A stretch of 64,000 nt of DNA. It comes from Rhodospirillaceae bacterium. Lineage in GTDB: Bacteria > Pseudomonadota > Alphaproteobacteria > MPNO01 > UBA2964. Under the pieces are notes generated by a model, which was given only the letters and a program-made list of their open reading frames with translations, did no database searches and had not been told where the DNA came from. The translations under genes and the position numbers were made by a program. The stretch lies in contig PAPV01000015.1 of assembly GCA_002709075.1 (NCBI GenBank), forward strand, positions 62,001-126,000, read 5' to 3'. This document shows positions 37,241 through 46,459 of the stretch, piece after piece; position 1 is the first letter of the stretch; every line of letters starts with the position of its first letter.

Positions 37241-39583
37241 ATGGGTGAATTTGGTATAGGACAGTCTGTTCCGAGAGAAGAAGATCCTAGACTTCTAACA
37301 GGAGGTGGGGATTTTCTGGACGATGTCAACTTACTGAATCAGGCTTTTGGATACGTTCTTAGAAGTCCACATGCTCATGCTAGCATCTTGTCAATCGATA
37401 TATCAGCTGCGAGAGCTTCAAAAGGTGTTATTAAAATTCTCACTGGCAAAGATTGGATGGAAGAAAATTTTGGTACGATGCCATGTGAAGATACTAACTT
37501 TGCCAAACGTGCGGATGGAAGTGCAATGTTTCATCCCTATCGGGGTGCTTTAGTAACCGATAGAGTACGTTTTGTCGGAGATTATGTTGCATTTGTAATT
37601 GCCGAAACAAAACTTCAAGCGCGGGACGCGGCTGAATTAATTGCGGTAAAATATAAGATTCACCCTGCTATAACCTCAATTGATGATGCTACTACACATG
37701 GAGCAGAGCCAGTATGGCCAGAGAACCCAGATAATATTGCCTTTACTTTGGAAAAAGGCGATGAAAATCAGGTAGATAAAGCTTTTAAAAAGGCTGACCG
37801 AGTAATTACGCATAATTTTGTAATTAACCGAGTGACTGCAGTAACAATGGAGCCAAGGGGATGCATCGGTGATTTTGATAGAAGAACTGACCGATTCACA
37901 CTTTATACCGGACTTCAGAATCCACATCCTGTCCGCCAGCAACTGACGCAAGGAGTTTTTAAAATTCCCGAGACGCAAATGCGAGTGGTACCAGGCGATG
38001 TTGGCGGAAGTTTTGGAATGCGTGGTGGAACTTACCCAGAACTAGCATTAGTTTTGTGGGCAGCCAAAATTATTTCACGTCCGGTAAAATGGACCTGTGA
38101 CAGGTCGGAAGGATTTATGTCCGATGATCATGGAAGAGACAATCTCAGTAAAGTATCATTAGCCGTAGATAAAAACGGATATTTTTTAGGTCTCAAAGTG
38201 GAAACCTTTGCAAGCATGGGGGCTTATTTAGCAATCAGAGGTCCCCGGCCACCTACTAATAATTTAGGAACTCTCGCTGGTGTTTATCGAACTCCAGCTG
38301 CTTTCGTTCGCGTAAGCGGTGTTTTTACAAATATGAACTGCACCAATCCTTATCGAGGATCAGGTGCTCCAGAAGCTGCTTACAATATTGAAAGAATGGT
38401 CGATATTGTTGCTAATGAGCTCAATATGGATCCTGCTAAACTGCGCGCAATAAATTGCGTCACGCCCGATCAGATGCCGTGGACAAATGCCCTTGGTTTT
38501 CATTATGACTGTGGTGATTTTCCAGGCAATCAGGCGAAAGCTTTGAAAGCCATAAATTATGACGACTTCAAGATGCGGCGTGCCTTATCGAAGACGAAAG
38601 GTAAATTACGAGGTATAGGCATATCAAATACTGTGAAAAAAACGTCATCACCATTTCCGGAATCCTGCAAACTTCGGTTCGATCCTTCTGGAACACTTAC
38701 TATGATAATGGGCACGATTAGCCACGGCCAAGGTCATGAAACAATTTTCAAACAAATAGTCTGCGATAAATTAGGGTTAGAACCATCAATTATTAGATAT
38801 GTACAAGGCGACACCGACATAGCGTCTTACGGAAGAGGGACCTTCAATTCTCGTTCAACAGCAATCGGCGGTTCAGCTGCTGCACTTGCGTGCCAAAAAA
38901 CTATAGAGAAAGGAAAGAGGATTGCCTCACACCTGATGGAAACTGCTGAACAAGACATAATTTTTTCAAAAGGCTATTTCACTGTCTCCGGAACCGATCG
39001 ATCACTCAAGTTGATTGAACTGGCTAAAAAATCATTCCAAGCTAATGAATTACCGCCTGACATTGAACCGGGTCTTGATGAGCAGGGAAGTTTCAAACCT
39101 GAGTATTGGAATTGGCCAACGGGGGTCCAGATATGTGAAGTTGAGATTGACCCAGAAACTGGAGAGACTGAAATCCTAAATTTTGTATGTGTAGATGATG
39201 TTGGCACTGTAATTAATCCCTTGCTCTTAAAAGCACAAATGCATGGCGGTATTGCACAGGGAATTGGTCAAGCATTAATGGAGGAAGTAAAATTTGATAG
39301 TGAAACCGGACAACTTTTGTCTGGATCATTGATGGACTATTGTATGCCCCGAGCGGATGACTTTTGCTTCATGGATATTATTAGCTCTCCAACATATACC
39401 CGCTCAAACTTAATTGGCGCCAAAGGTGGTGGTGAGTCGGGGCCTACTGGAGCACTCCCAGCCACTATAAATGCTGTGGTTGATGCACTTCAAGAATTAG
39501 GTATTTATCATTTAGATATGCCAGCAACACCACATAGAATATGGAAGGCTATTCAAAATGCACGCTCAAAAAAGGCTGCATGA
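37241..39583 (+). CDS. Molybdenum hydroxylase large subunit (xanthine dehydrogenase/CoxL family), copy 1
   Basis: 780 residues, full length for the molybdopterin-binding subunit. N-terminal GIGQSVPREEDPRLLTGGGDF, molybdopterin-contact region VPGDVGGSFGMRGGTYPEL (about 250-268), and the catalytic-Glu region GAKGGGESGPTGA (Glu732). The active-site loop reads NPYRGSGAPEA (371-379), not the CO-dehydrogenase AYxCSFR loop, so CO oxidation is unlikely; substrate could be an aldehyde, aromatic or N-heterocycle. It also departs from the common YRGAGR form. The TGA stop is directly followed by the ATG of a second copy. No FAD or 2Fe-2S subunit gene is adjacent. Confidence 0.9.
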   Translation: MGEFGIGQSVPREEDPRLLTGGGDFLDDVNLLNQAFGYVLRSPHAHASILSIDISAARASKGVIKILTGKDWMEENFGTMPCEDTNFAKRADGSAMFHPYRGALVTDRVRFVGDYVAFVIAETKLQARDAAELIAVKYKIHPAITSIDDATTHGAEPVWPENPDNIAFTLEKGDENQVDKAFKKADRVITHNFVINRVTAVTMEPRGCIGDFDRRTDRFTLYTGLQNPHPVRQQLTQGVFKIPETQMRVVPGDVGGSFGMRGGTYPELALVLWAAKIISRPVKWTCDRSEGFMSDDHGRDNLSKVSLAVDKNGYFLGLKVETFASMGAYLAIRGPRPPTNNLGTLAGVYRTPAAFVRVSGVFTNMNCTNPYRGSGAPEAAYNIERMVDIVANELNMDPAKLRAINCVTPDQMPWTNALGFHYDCGDFPGNQAKALKAINYDDFKMRRALSKTKGKLRGIGISNTVKKTSSPFPESCKLRFDPSGTLTMIMGTISHGQGHETIFKQIVCDKLGLEPSIIRYVQGDTDIASYGRGTFNSRSTAIGGSAAALACQKTIEKGKRIASHLMETAEQDIIFSKGYFTVSGTDRSLKLIELAKKSFQANELPPDIEPGLDEQGSFKPEYWNWPTGVQICEVEIDPETGETEILNFVCVDDVGTVINPLLLKAQMHGGIAQGIGQALMEEVKFDSETGQLLSGSLMDYCMPRADDFCFMDIISSPTYTRSNLIGAKGGGESGPTGALPATINAVVDALQELGIYHLDMPATPHRIWKAIQNARSKKAA

Positions 39584-41902
39584 ATGAACAAATTTGGCAT
39601 TGGACAACCAGTCCCTCGAACAGAAGATCCAAGACTACTTCAAGGGCGTGGACAGTATGGTGACGACTTTGTGTTGGCGGATCAAGCGGTTGGCTATTTT
39701 CTACGATCTCCGCATGCTCACGCGAAGATTTTAGATTTAAATTGCAACTCAGCAAAACAAATGCCTGGGATATTGTGTATACTCACCAATGAGGATTTAT
39801 CAAAAATGGATCTTGGTGAATTTCCGGTGGTGGTACAAAGGCAAAAACGTAATGGAACCACACAACAAGCTGCCCGAGAGGGGCTTGCCCGCAATCGAGT
39901 GCGATTTGTTGGTGATCCAATTGCGTTTATTGTCGCAGAAACACTCAATGAAGCAAAAGATGCAGCAGAACAAATTGAAATAAATTTTGAATTACTACCT
40001 TCGCTAACCGATCTGGAAGATTTCAACAGCCAAGAATCATCACCAATCTGGGATGACTGCCCGGATAACGAAGCTTTTTTTTTCGAAATGGGAGACAAGT
40101 CTGCTGTCGATTCAGCGTTTAACAAAGCAGATCACATCACAAAGATCTCCTATCGCATTAACCGAATCTCTGCTAATGCAATGGAACCCAGAGTTTCAAT
40201 TGGAAATTTCGACTGTCGATCAGAACGATATTTTTTGACCACCAGCACGCAGAGTGTACATGGAATACGGACCCACCTTGCTAATATTTTAAAAGTACCA
40301 GAGACAGTCATCCGTGTAAAAGCGGGTGATGTTGGCGGTGCATTTGGTATGAAAGGTGAACTATACGATGACCAGTTACTTGTATTAATAGCTTCACAAC
40401 GAGTTGGGAGACCAGTCCGTTGGACTGCGGACCGCACTGAATCTCTTATGTCCGATACCCATGCTCGCGACAATAAAGTTACTGCGGAACTTGCTCTAGA
40501 CTTACATGGAAAGTTTTTAGGTTTCCGTGTCCATACAGTCGCCGCGCTCGGCGCATACATGTCTATGATGACAGGACATTCTCCTACAAATAACTTAGGT
40601 GGATTGGCTGGTGTATACACCACACCAGCGATCTATACTTCCGTCTCCGGTGTCTTTACAAACAATAACAATACCGCGCCATATCGCGGTGCAGGTCGCC
40701 CGGAAGCAAGTCTTGCTATTGAAAAGGCTATCGACAAGGCGGCACGTGAGTTGAAAATTGATCGTTCAGAAATTAGACGCCGTAATATAATTGCTCGGGA
40801 GTCAATGCCCTTTCAAACCGGCTTGATATTTAATTATGACTCAGGTCGATTTGAAGAAACGCTCGATAAGACATTAGTCTTGGCAGGATGGTCAGATTTT
40901 GAGACAAGGCGCAAAAAGGCGGTCTCGGAGGGGAAACTGCGGGGAATAGGCCTAGCCTGCGCTATTGAACAATCTGCTGCCCCAATAGAAGAAGCAGCTG
41001 AAATTCGTTTTGATAGCAAAGGTAAATGCGCTATTCTTGTTGGCACTGTCGCGCAAGGTCAAGGCCATGACATAACATTTAAACAAATTACAAATGAACT
41101 GCTTGGCGTGCCCATAGAAAATATAACATTTTTACAAGCTGATACCGATATTGTAGCGCACGGCCGGGGCACCTTTGGGTCTCGCTCTGCCGGCAATGGT
41201 GGTGGAGCCCTAATGATGGCAAGCGAGAGAATAATAAGGAAAGGAAAAATTATTGCAGCTTACATGCTCGAAGCCGCACAGGAAGATATCATATTTGAGA
41301 ATGGAAATTTTAAAATTGGCGGCACAGATAGAAAAGTGGAGTTAGCTGATGTCGCAAAACAAGCCTACAATGTGAATTTGCCTCCAAGTATAGAACCAAC
41401 ATTGCAGGCGCAAGCTGCTTTCAAACCCAATGCCCCTACTTTTCCAAATGGATGCCACGCTTGCGAATTAGAGATAGACCCGAGTACTGGAACCACAGAG
41501 TTTATGAAATACATCGTAGTCGACGACGTTGGAACAGTAATAAACCCACTTCTTCTAAAGGGTCAAATTATTGGCGGCGTTTCGCAGGGGTTGGGTCAAG
41601 CAATATGCGAAGATGTCGCATACGACCGCCAGAGCGGTCAGTTAATATCAGCATCATTTGTAGACTACTGCATGCCGCGAGCAGATGACATGTGCTATGT
41701 GGACGTAGTAAGCAACAGTGATCCTTCCCCTACAAACCCGCTTGGCATCAAGGGAGCAGGGGAGGCTGGGTGTGTTGGCGCTCTTCCATGCGTACAAAGT
41801 GCACTGATTGATGCGCTTTCTCCCCTAGGCATTACTGACGTACCAATGCCAGCCACCCCTTTCAGATTATGGAAGCTCCTTCAAACGGTTAACCCCTCCT
41901 AA
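39584..41902 (+). CDS. Molybdenum hydroxylase large subunit (xanthine dehydrogenase/CoxL family), copy 2
   Basis: 772 residues, closely parallel to copy 1 over its whole length (GIGQPVPRTEDPRLLQGRGQ at the N-terminus, KAGDVGGAFGMKGELYDDQ, GIKGAGEAGCVGALP at the C-terminus with the catalytic Glu). The active-site loop is APYRGAGRPEA (365-375), the form II type found in aldehyde- and heterocycle-oxidising relatives, not CO dehydrogenase. Copies 1 and 2 start alike and abut without spacing, so they are probably cotranslated and may form a mixed enzyme; this is inference. Small and medium subunits must come from elsewhere in the genome. Confidence 0.9.
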   Translation: MNKFGIGQPVPRTEDPRLLQGRGQYGDDFVLADQAVGYFLRSPHAHAKILDLNCNSAKQMPGILCILTNEDLSKMDLGEFPVVVQRQKRNGTTQQAAREGLARNRVRFVGDPIAFIVAETLNEAKDAAEQIEINFELLPSLTDLEDFNSQESSPIWDDCPDNEAFFFEMGDKSAVDSAFNKADHITKISYRINRISANAMEPRVSIGNFDCRSERYFLTTSTQSVHGIRTHLANILKVPETVIRVKAGDVGGAFGMKGELYDDQLLVLIASQRVGRPVRWTADRTESLMSDTHARDNKVTAELALDLHGKFLGFRVHTVAALGAYMSMMTGHSPTNNLGGLAGVYTTPAIYTSVSGVFTNNNNTAPYRGAGRPEASLAIEKAIDKAARELKIDRSEIRRRNIIARESMPFQTGLIFNYDSGRFEETLDKTLVLAGWSDFETRRKKAVSEGKLRGIGLACAIEQSAAPIEEAAEIRFDSKGKCAILVGTVAQGQGHDITFKQITNELLGVPIENITFLQADTDIVAHGRGTFGSRSAGNGGGALMMASERIIRKGKIIAAYMLEAAQEDIIFENGNFKIGGTDRKVELADVAKQAYNVNLPPSIEPTLQAQAAFKPNAPTFPNGCHACELEIDPSTGTTEFMKYIVVDDVGTVINPLLLKGQIIGGVSQGLGQAICEDVAYDRQSGQLISASFVDYCMPRADDMCYVDVVSNSDPSPTNPLGIKGAGEAGCVGALPCVQSALIDALSPLGITDVPMPATPFRLWKLLQTVNPS

Positions 41903-41955
41903 AACAGCAAACTAAACGTGCGTAGAATGTTAGAATATAATTCGGATAAAACTTC

Positions 41956-43281
41956 TTAAACTGCACAAGTTCGAAATCCCGAAAAGCGATCACTACGATC
42001 CATCGCTTCAAAATTACGTAAGGTATTCCATACGGCTCTTCCGCGGGTTGCCCAAGACCCACCCCGGAGAACCGGATGGCGACCGTCCATATGTGATCGG
42101 GAAAATTTTTCCATCATATCAGGAGCGAATCCTGGATATTCTGACAGTGCTGATTGGGTCCACTCCCAGACGTTACCAATCATTTGACGAGCACCATATC
42201 CACTATCACCCGAGGGAAAGGATGTCACATCACAGGGACCGCCAAAGTTACCATCAAGGTTTGCAAATGTTACGTTGATTGTATTTTTGTTCCAAGGGTA
42301 ACGGTGTTTGGGACCACTTAATTTATTTTCAAAACGGGGAACTAATGATGCTGCAATTTCCCATTCTCCCTCCCAAGGCAACCTCCGACCTGCCCAACGA
42401 CACCACGCATCAGCTTCAAACCAGTTTACATGAATAATGGGATCTGACTTTTTTAAAAGCTCCCATTTGTCGAATAGACGTGCATTCCATCCATTTGAGT
42501 TTTCTCTCCAATAGACTGGATTTCGAGCTTTTGTATATGATCGCCACCCCCATCCTGCTTTAGACCACAAATCACTCCGTTCATAACCACCATCTTCTAA
42601 AAATAAGAGAAATTCTTCATTCGTTACAGCAAGTCTTGAAATATGAAATGGTGCCACCTCGTAACCGTGGCCCCATTTTTCATTGTCTAGAATAAAACCA
42701 TCTTCTGGTGATGCTCCTAGGGAATGAATACCTCCCGGTATGTAAACATCTCCGGCTTGTGACTTGCCAGAAGCGACTACCATGTCACCAACAAAACTCG
42801 GAGCGGGAAAGCCATTAACTTGGCGTTGTGTGATAAGCATTTCTCCAAGCATATCCTCACGTTGTACACAAAACCGACATGCAAAACTTGCTTCAGGAGA
42901 GGCTTTTTCAAGGTCACCAAGTGCGAATGAAACGCTATCAGCTACTCGGTTAAAATAGTTCATTGTTGTATCAATATCAGGTAAAGGTAAATTCCATAAA
43001 TTGGAATTCAGTGCAATCTGATCATTGAATAAAGCACCCACATCCGAGAGCCCGACCGGCTGCATTCCCAAACGATCTAATAGATAGTGGTCATAAAGCC
43101 AAGCAATATGTCCAAGAACCCAAAGCGGTGGTAAAAAATTTCGACGACACGGCCCAATCAACATTTCGTCACTTAAATCAGCTACCAGTGCCTTTGTCCT
43201 GCAATGTGCATCCGCAGTAATACTTAAGAGATCGGAAATGAGCATGGGTTCTACAGTCGATGGAGGACGCACTAGGGGCAT
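41956..43281 (-). CDS. EgtB/SUMF1-like protein with altered iron-binding motif
   Basis: 441 residues. An N-terminal DinB-like four-helix domain (about 15-160) and a C-terminal FGE-sulfatase/SUMF1 domain (about 175-440: HVNWFEADAWCRWAGRRLPWEGEWE, read in parts, GNVWEWTQSA, LRGGSWATRG, FSGFRTCAV). This is the architecture of EgtB/OvoA-type non-heme iron sulfoxide synthases. The first iron-ligand His is present (LGHIAW, His58), but the second motif, usually H-E-x-M-H-x-E, reads REDMLGE (141-147), so two of three His are gone. A changed metal or changed function is likely. It faces the CoxG-like gene divergently. Confidence 0.8.
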   Translation of the reverse strand: MPLVRPPSTVEPMLISDLLSITADAHCRTKALVADLSDEMLIGPCRRNFLPPLWVLGHIAWLYDHYLLDRLGMQPVGLSDVGALFNDQIALNSNLWNLPLPDIDTTMNYFNRVADSVSFALGDLEKASPEASFACRFCVQREDMLGEMLITQRQVNGFPAPSFVGDMVVASGKSQAGDVYIPGGIHSLGASPEDGFILDNEKWGHGYEVAPFHISRLAVTNEEFLLFLEDGGYERSDLWSKAGWGWRSYTKARNPVYWRENSNGWNARLFDKWELLKKSDPIIHVNWFEADAWCRWAGRRLPWEGEWEIAASLVPRFENKLSGPKHRYPWNKNTINVTFANLDGNFGGPCDVTSFPSGDSGYGARQMIGNVWEWTQSALSEYPGFAPDMMEKFSRSHMDGRHPVLRGGSWATRGRAVWNTLRNFEAMDRSDRFSGFRTCAV

Positions 43282-43371
43282 GCTAATAATTCCTTTTAGC
43301 TACAATGTTGGACGACACGTTCGCATTGTGAGATAAAGAATACATCAAAAGCAGTGAAAGAGTAGAATAGT

Positions 43372-43995
43372 ATGGAATTTGATAACAAATTCAACGTCCC
43401 GGTTTCGACCGAAGAGGCGTGGAAAATCCTTATGGATATTGAACGAATAGCCCCTTGCGTACCAGGTGCAGAGTTAACAGAGATAGTTGATGAGAGGACC
43501 TACAAAGGAAAAGTATCGGTCAAACTAGGTCCTGTAGCATTAACTCTTAGTGGCCAGACGAGCTTCGATGATATCGACGAAAACGAAAAGAAAGCTCGAC
43601 TCACTGCAAAGGGTAACGATACGAAGGGTCGCGGAGGAGCGAATGCAACAGTTGCATTTCACATGGAAGAAGTAAGTGACGGCACTTGCGTGGTTATTAA
43701 TACAAATCTCCAATTATCAGGCGCCGTAGCGCAGTACGGACGCGGTGTAGGCATGGTAAAAGATCTGGCACAACAAATAATTGACCAATTTGCAAAGAAT
43801 TTAAGAGAGAATGTTATAGCACCGTCGACTTCCGCCCAATTAACAAAACAAGATACTGACAGTGCTGTAAAAGATACCTCGGCCACCAATGGTATAAAAC
43901 CCGCAGCACCAGTTCAGGTAGGAAGCATGGGTCTAAAAGTCATTTGGAACGCTATGTTACGGGGATTACGAAAAGTTTTTGGTATGAGCAAATGA
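43372..43995 (+). CDS. CoxG-like SRPBCC-fold protein
   Basis: 207 residues. The first 150 match the CO-dehydrogenase subunit G (CoxG) family: MEFDNKFNVPVSTEEAWKIL, DIERIAPCVPGAELTE and the AQYGRGVGMVKDLAQQIIDQF helix. The tail is polar and ends in an amphipathic, possibly membrane-binding helix (VIWNAMLRGLRKVFGM). CoxG helps attach carbon monoxide dehydrogenase to the membrane in Oligotropha; relatives accompany other molybdenum hydroxylases, as here. It probably serves the two hydroxylase large subunits next door. Confidence 0.87.
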   Translation: MEFDNKFNVPVSTEEAWKILMDIERIAPCVPGAELTEIVDERTYKGKVSVKLGPVALTLSGQTSFDDIDENEKKARLTAKGNDTKGRGGANATVAFHMEEVSDGTCVVINTNLQLSGAVAQYGRGVGMVKDLAQQIIDQFAKNLRENVIAPSTSAQLTKQDTDSAVKDTSATNGIKPAAPVQVGSMGLKVIWNAMLRGLRKVFGMSK

Positions 43996-44094
43996 GTATC
44001 TGTGCACAACATATACCTAAGTTAGAATTTTTATTTAGGTTGTTTTGTTTTAGCAAATGATTTGGGGGAAATGTTGAATTTATTGCGGGACGGG

Positions 44095-44171
44095 TGGCGC
44101 GCCCGGGAAGATTCGAACTCCCGACCCCCAGATTCGTAGTCTGGTGCTCTATCCAGCTGAGCTACGGGCGC
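44095..44171 (-). tRNA. tRNA-Arg (anticodon ACG)
   Basis: 77 bases on the minus strand: acceptor arms GCGCCCG and CGGGCGC pair fully, D arm AGCTCAGCTGGATAGAGC, anticodon stem CCAGA/TCTGG with loop CTACGAA giving anticodon ACG (ICG after modification), T arm with GTTCGAATC, and an encoded CCA end (44097-44095). The flanks (43996-44094 and 44172-44420) are AT-rich; no further gene was seen in them. Confidence 0.96.
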
Positions 44172-44420
44172 TTTGCAGAACAAAACGATACTGTATTTTG
44201 CGGATTATCCAAAAAATTTTTACTTAAAATGGGGTTATAATGCAAGGGGGTCGAAGTAAAGATTGTTTTATCTCTAAAAATCAGCTTGTGAAGCTCAGCT
44301 TGTTTGAGTAAGATGCAAAAATATCAGGTTTATTTAATTAAACTTGATGGTAATTTTAAAATTGGATTTCAGGCATTGTGCTTTAATCCTAGAGTTAAAC
44401 AAAACAGGTGAGGTCCGGCC

Positions 44421-45575
44421 ATGACCCGGAAACATATCCTTGCAGCATTGATTATTCCTGGATTTTTGATATCAGGATGTTCAACAGATGATTTGTGGCC
44501 ATCATTTTTGATGAGCGAACCAGAACCGCTGCCAGTACCTACCAAGACCGCGGAGAGCTCAACGCAGAAAGAAGTTAACGATCAGTCAGCACCTAAAACC
44601 TCTGCAAAACCCCCTGCGCTGAACTCCACAAACTTTGTTCCGCCGAAAGTTACTCCTGGGCAACAAACTGGAACTTTTGTTGGTCAAAAAGTACAAATGC
44701 TCAGAGGCGAGTTGCGGCGGATGCAGTCTGAAATCAATCGGCATAATAAAACTTTACAGAATATAAGAAAACAAACACAGAAGCATGCTCAGAAATACCA
44801 TGCGTCGGTTGCCGCTATCAATTCGCGTCTACAGGTTGGTACAACACCGGGAAATCCATTTCTTGTAAATCAATGGAATGTCAGCCAACAACAACTTGCT
44901 CAAATTGACGGCGACATTGGAAAAATGAATGCCTTGGCGAATTCTGTTGCAGGCACGAGTACTATGTCTTCATATTTACTTGAAACGACACGGGCAGCTT
45001 ATGGGTTGACCGGAGCTGTAGAAGAAGATCATAGACAATTGGCGATATTAGAAGATGAAGTAAACCGCACTGTTGTTCTCATTGATAGACTTTTAAACGA
45101 ATTAAGCGAAGATATATCGCGTCAGTCTACCTATATGGCAAATGAACGATCGAATTTAACAACACTATCACTTGCAATAAAGAATGGTGAGTTGCTTGGG
45201 CAAAGTCTGTCGAATCGAGCTTACGCGAGTGTTCCAATTGCTCAGGGCATTCGTTCCAATAGAACTGTTTCTAAACGCAGTCCTCTAGTTGTTATTCGAT
45301 TCGATAGTGCCAATGTTGAGTACAAACAAGCACTTTATAATGCGGTAAATCGTGCTTTACAAAGAAAACCTGATGCTGGTTTTGATATTGTGGCAGTTGC
45401 ATCAGGGCAAGGGTCGCCTGCGCAAGTGACGATAGATAGCAACAAGGCAAAACGTAACGCTGAGGCTGTACTCAGATCTCTTTCGGAGATGGGTTTGCCG
45501 CTTCAACGAGTGCGGTTATCATCATCCACTAGCAACGCTGCCCGAACAAACGAGGTGCACGTGTTCGTAAGGTAA
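44421..45575 (+). CDS. OmpA-like outer membrane lipoprotein with coiled coil
   Basis: 384 residues. Signal peptide ending in the lipobox LISGC (Cys20). A Pro/Ser/Thr-rich linker (about 35-85) precedes a helical coiled-coil region (about 90-255, for example LRGELRRMQSEINRHNKTL) and a C-terminal OmpA/MotB-like domain (about 290-384: VVIRFDSANVEYKQALYNAV, SNKAKRNAEAVLRSL). Such proteins tether the outer membrane to peptidoglycan; here the usual OmpA motif is only partly kept, so peptidoglycan binding is probable, not certain. It stands alone, with its promoter presumably in the gap after the tRNA. Confidence 0.78.
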   Translation: MTRKHILAALIIPGFLISGCSTDDLWPSFLMSEPEPLPVPTKTAESSTQKEVNDQSAPKTSAKPPALNSTNFVPPKVTPGQQTGTFVGQKVQMLRGELRRMQSEINRHNKTLQNIRKQTQKHAQKYHASVAAINSRLQVGTTPGNPFLVNQWNVSQQQLAQIDGDIGKMNALANSVAGTSTMSSYLLETTRAAYGLTGAVEEDHRQLAILEDEVNRTVVLIDRLLNELSEDISRQSTYMANERSNLTTLSLAIKNGELLGQSLSNRAYASVPIAQGIRSNRTVSKRSPLVVIRFDSANVEYKQALYNAVNRALQRKPDAGFDIVAVASGQGSPAQVTIDSNKAKRNAEAVLRSLSEMGLPLQRVRLSSSTSNAARTNEVHVFVR

Positions 45576-45593
45576 AATCCCTATTTGACTTGC

Positions 45594-45612
45594 ACCTCTT
45601 TTGAGAGGTTTT
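45594..45612. terminator. Probable short terminator between convergent genes
   Basis: Six-base stem ACCTCT (45594-45599) and AGAGGT (45604-45609), loop TTTG, followed by TTTT. Lies between the OmpA-like gene and panC. The stem is short, so efficiency is doubtful. Confidence 0.45.
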
Positions 45613-45618
45613 GGTGGC

Positions 45619-46458
45619 TCATAGTTTAAAATTGTCAATGAGCCTTGCTCCTTTTAAATGTGCTGCACAAAAAATACGCTCCGCGCCTTTAATTTTTGTT
45701 ACCGTCATCATTGTATTTTCATCTCGAACATCAAAGTAGTCTACAGACAAAAATCCGGCAGTTAACAACGATTGAAGTGCCCCCTCACAAATATGCTCGA
45801 TGTTTGAATTGTTTGCTTTTATAGCTTGCGCTGCCGACTTCAACGTACTGTAAAGAACCGGTGCAATTTTTAGTTCTGACTCAGAAAGATAGGAATTGCG
45901 GGATGATAGGGCCAAACCATCAGCATCGCGAACCGTCGGACCTGAAATAATTTTGACCGGTATATTTAAATCAGCGGTAAGGCGGCGAATAACCTGTAAT
46001 TGCTGAAAATCTTTTTCACCAAAAATGGCAGTATCAGGCAGAGCTTGTAAGAATAATTTTGTGACGACCGTAGCAACCCCCTCAAAATGCCCCGGCCTAA
46101 TTGCTCCACACATTTCCTGCGAGAGTCCTTTTACCGAAATTTGTGTTGCAAAATCTGATGGATAAATTTCTTTTACAGAAGGGGCAAATAATAAATCGAC
46201 GTTAGCTTTTTCCAAAATCTTTTTATCCTGTATGAAATCTGACGGATAGGTGGCTAAGTCTTCATTTTCACCAAACTGGGTAGGATTTACAAATATTGTT
46301 ACAATAGTTCTCTGACAATATGAACGGCCTATAGAAACCAAACTCAAATGACCATCATGCAAAGCACCCATCGTTGGTATAAGAGCGATGGTCTCACCCG
46401 ATTTTCTCCATGTTTGGACCGTTTTTCTGAGGTCTTCAATACTGTAAACAACTTTCAT
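45619..46458 (-). CDS. panC: Pantothenate synthetase
   Basis: 279 residues. The HIGH-type nucleotide motif MGALHDGHLSL (about 30-40), PTQFGENEDLATYP and the GEKDFQQLQVIRR and LSSRNSYLS (KMSKS-like) motifs are all present. Joins pantoate and beta-alanine with ATP. It follows panB after a single base, a classic panB-panC operon. Confidence 0.97.
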   Translation of the reverse strand: MKVVYSIEDLRKTVQTWRKSGETIALIPTMGALHDGHLSLVSIGRSYCQRTIVTIFVNPTQFGENEDLATYPSDFIQDKKILEKANVDLLFAPSVKEIYPSDFATQISVKGLSQEMCGAIRPGHFEGVATVVTKLFLQALPDTAIFGEKDFQQLQVIRRLTADLNIPVKIISGPTVRDADGLALSSRNSYLSESELKIAPVLYSTLKSAAQAIKANNSNIEHICEGALQSLLTAGFLSVDYFDVRDENTMMTVTKIKGAERIFCAAHLKGARLIDNFKL

Positions 46459-46459
46459 T

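Noticed and set aside
37241-41902. Annotating the tandem large subunits as carbon monoxide dehydrogenase CoxL
   Set aside because: The active-site loops are YRGSGA and YRGAGR, not AYxCSFR with the Cu-binding Cys, and no CoxS/CoxM genes adjoin. CO oxidation is not supported.
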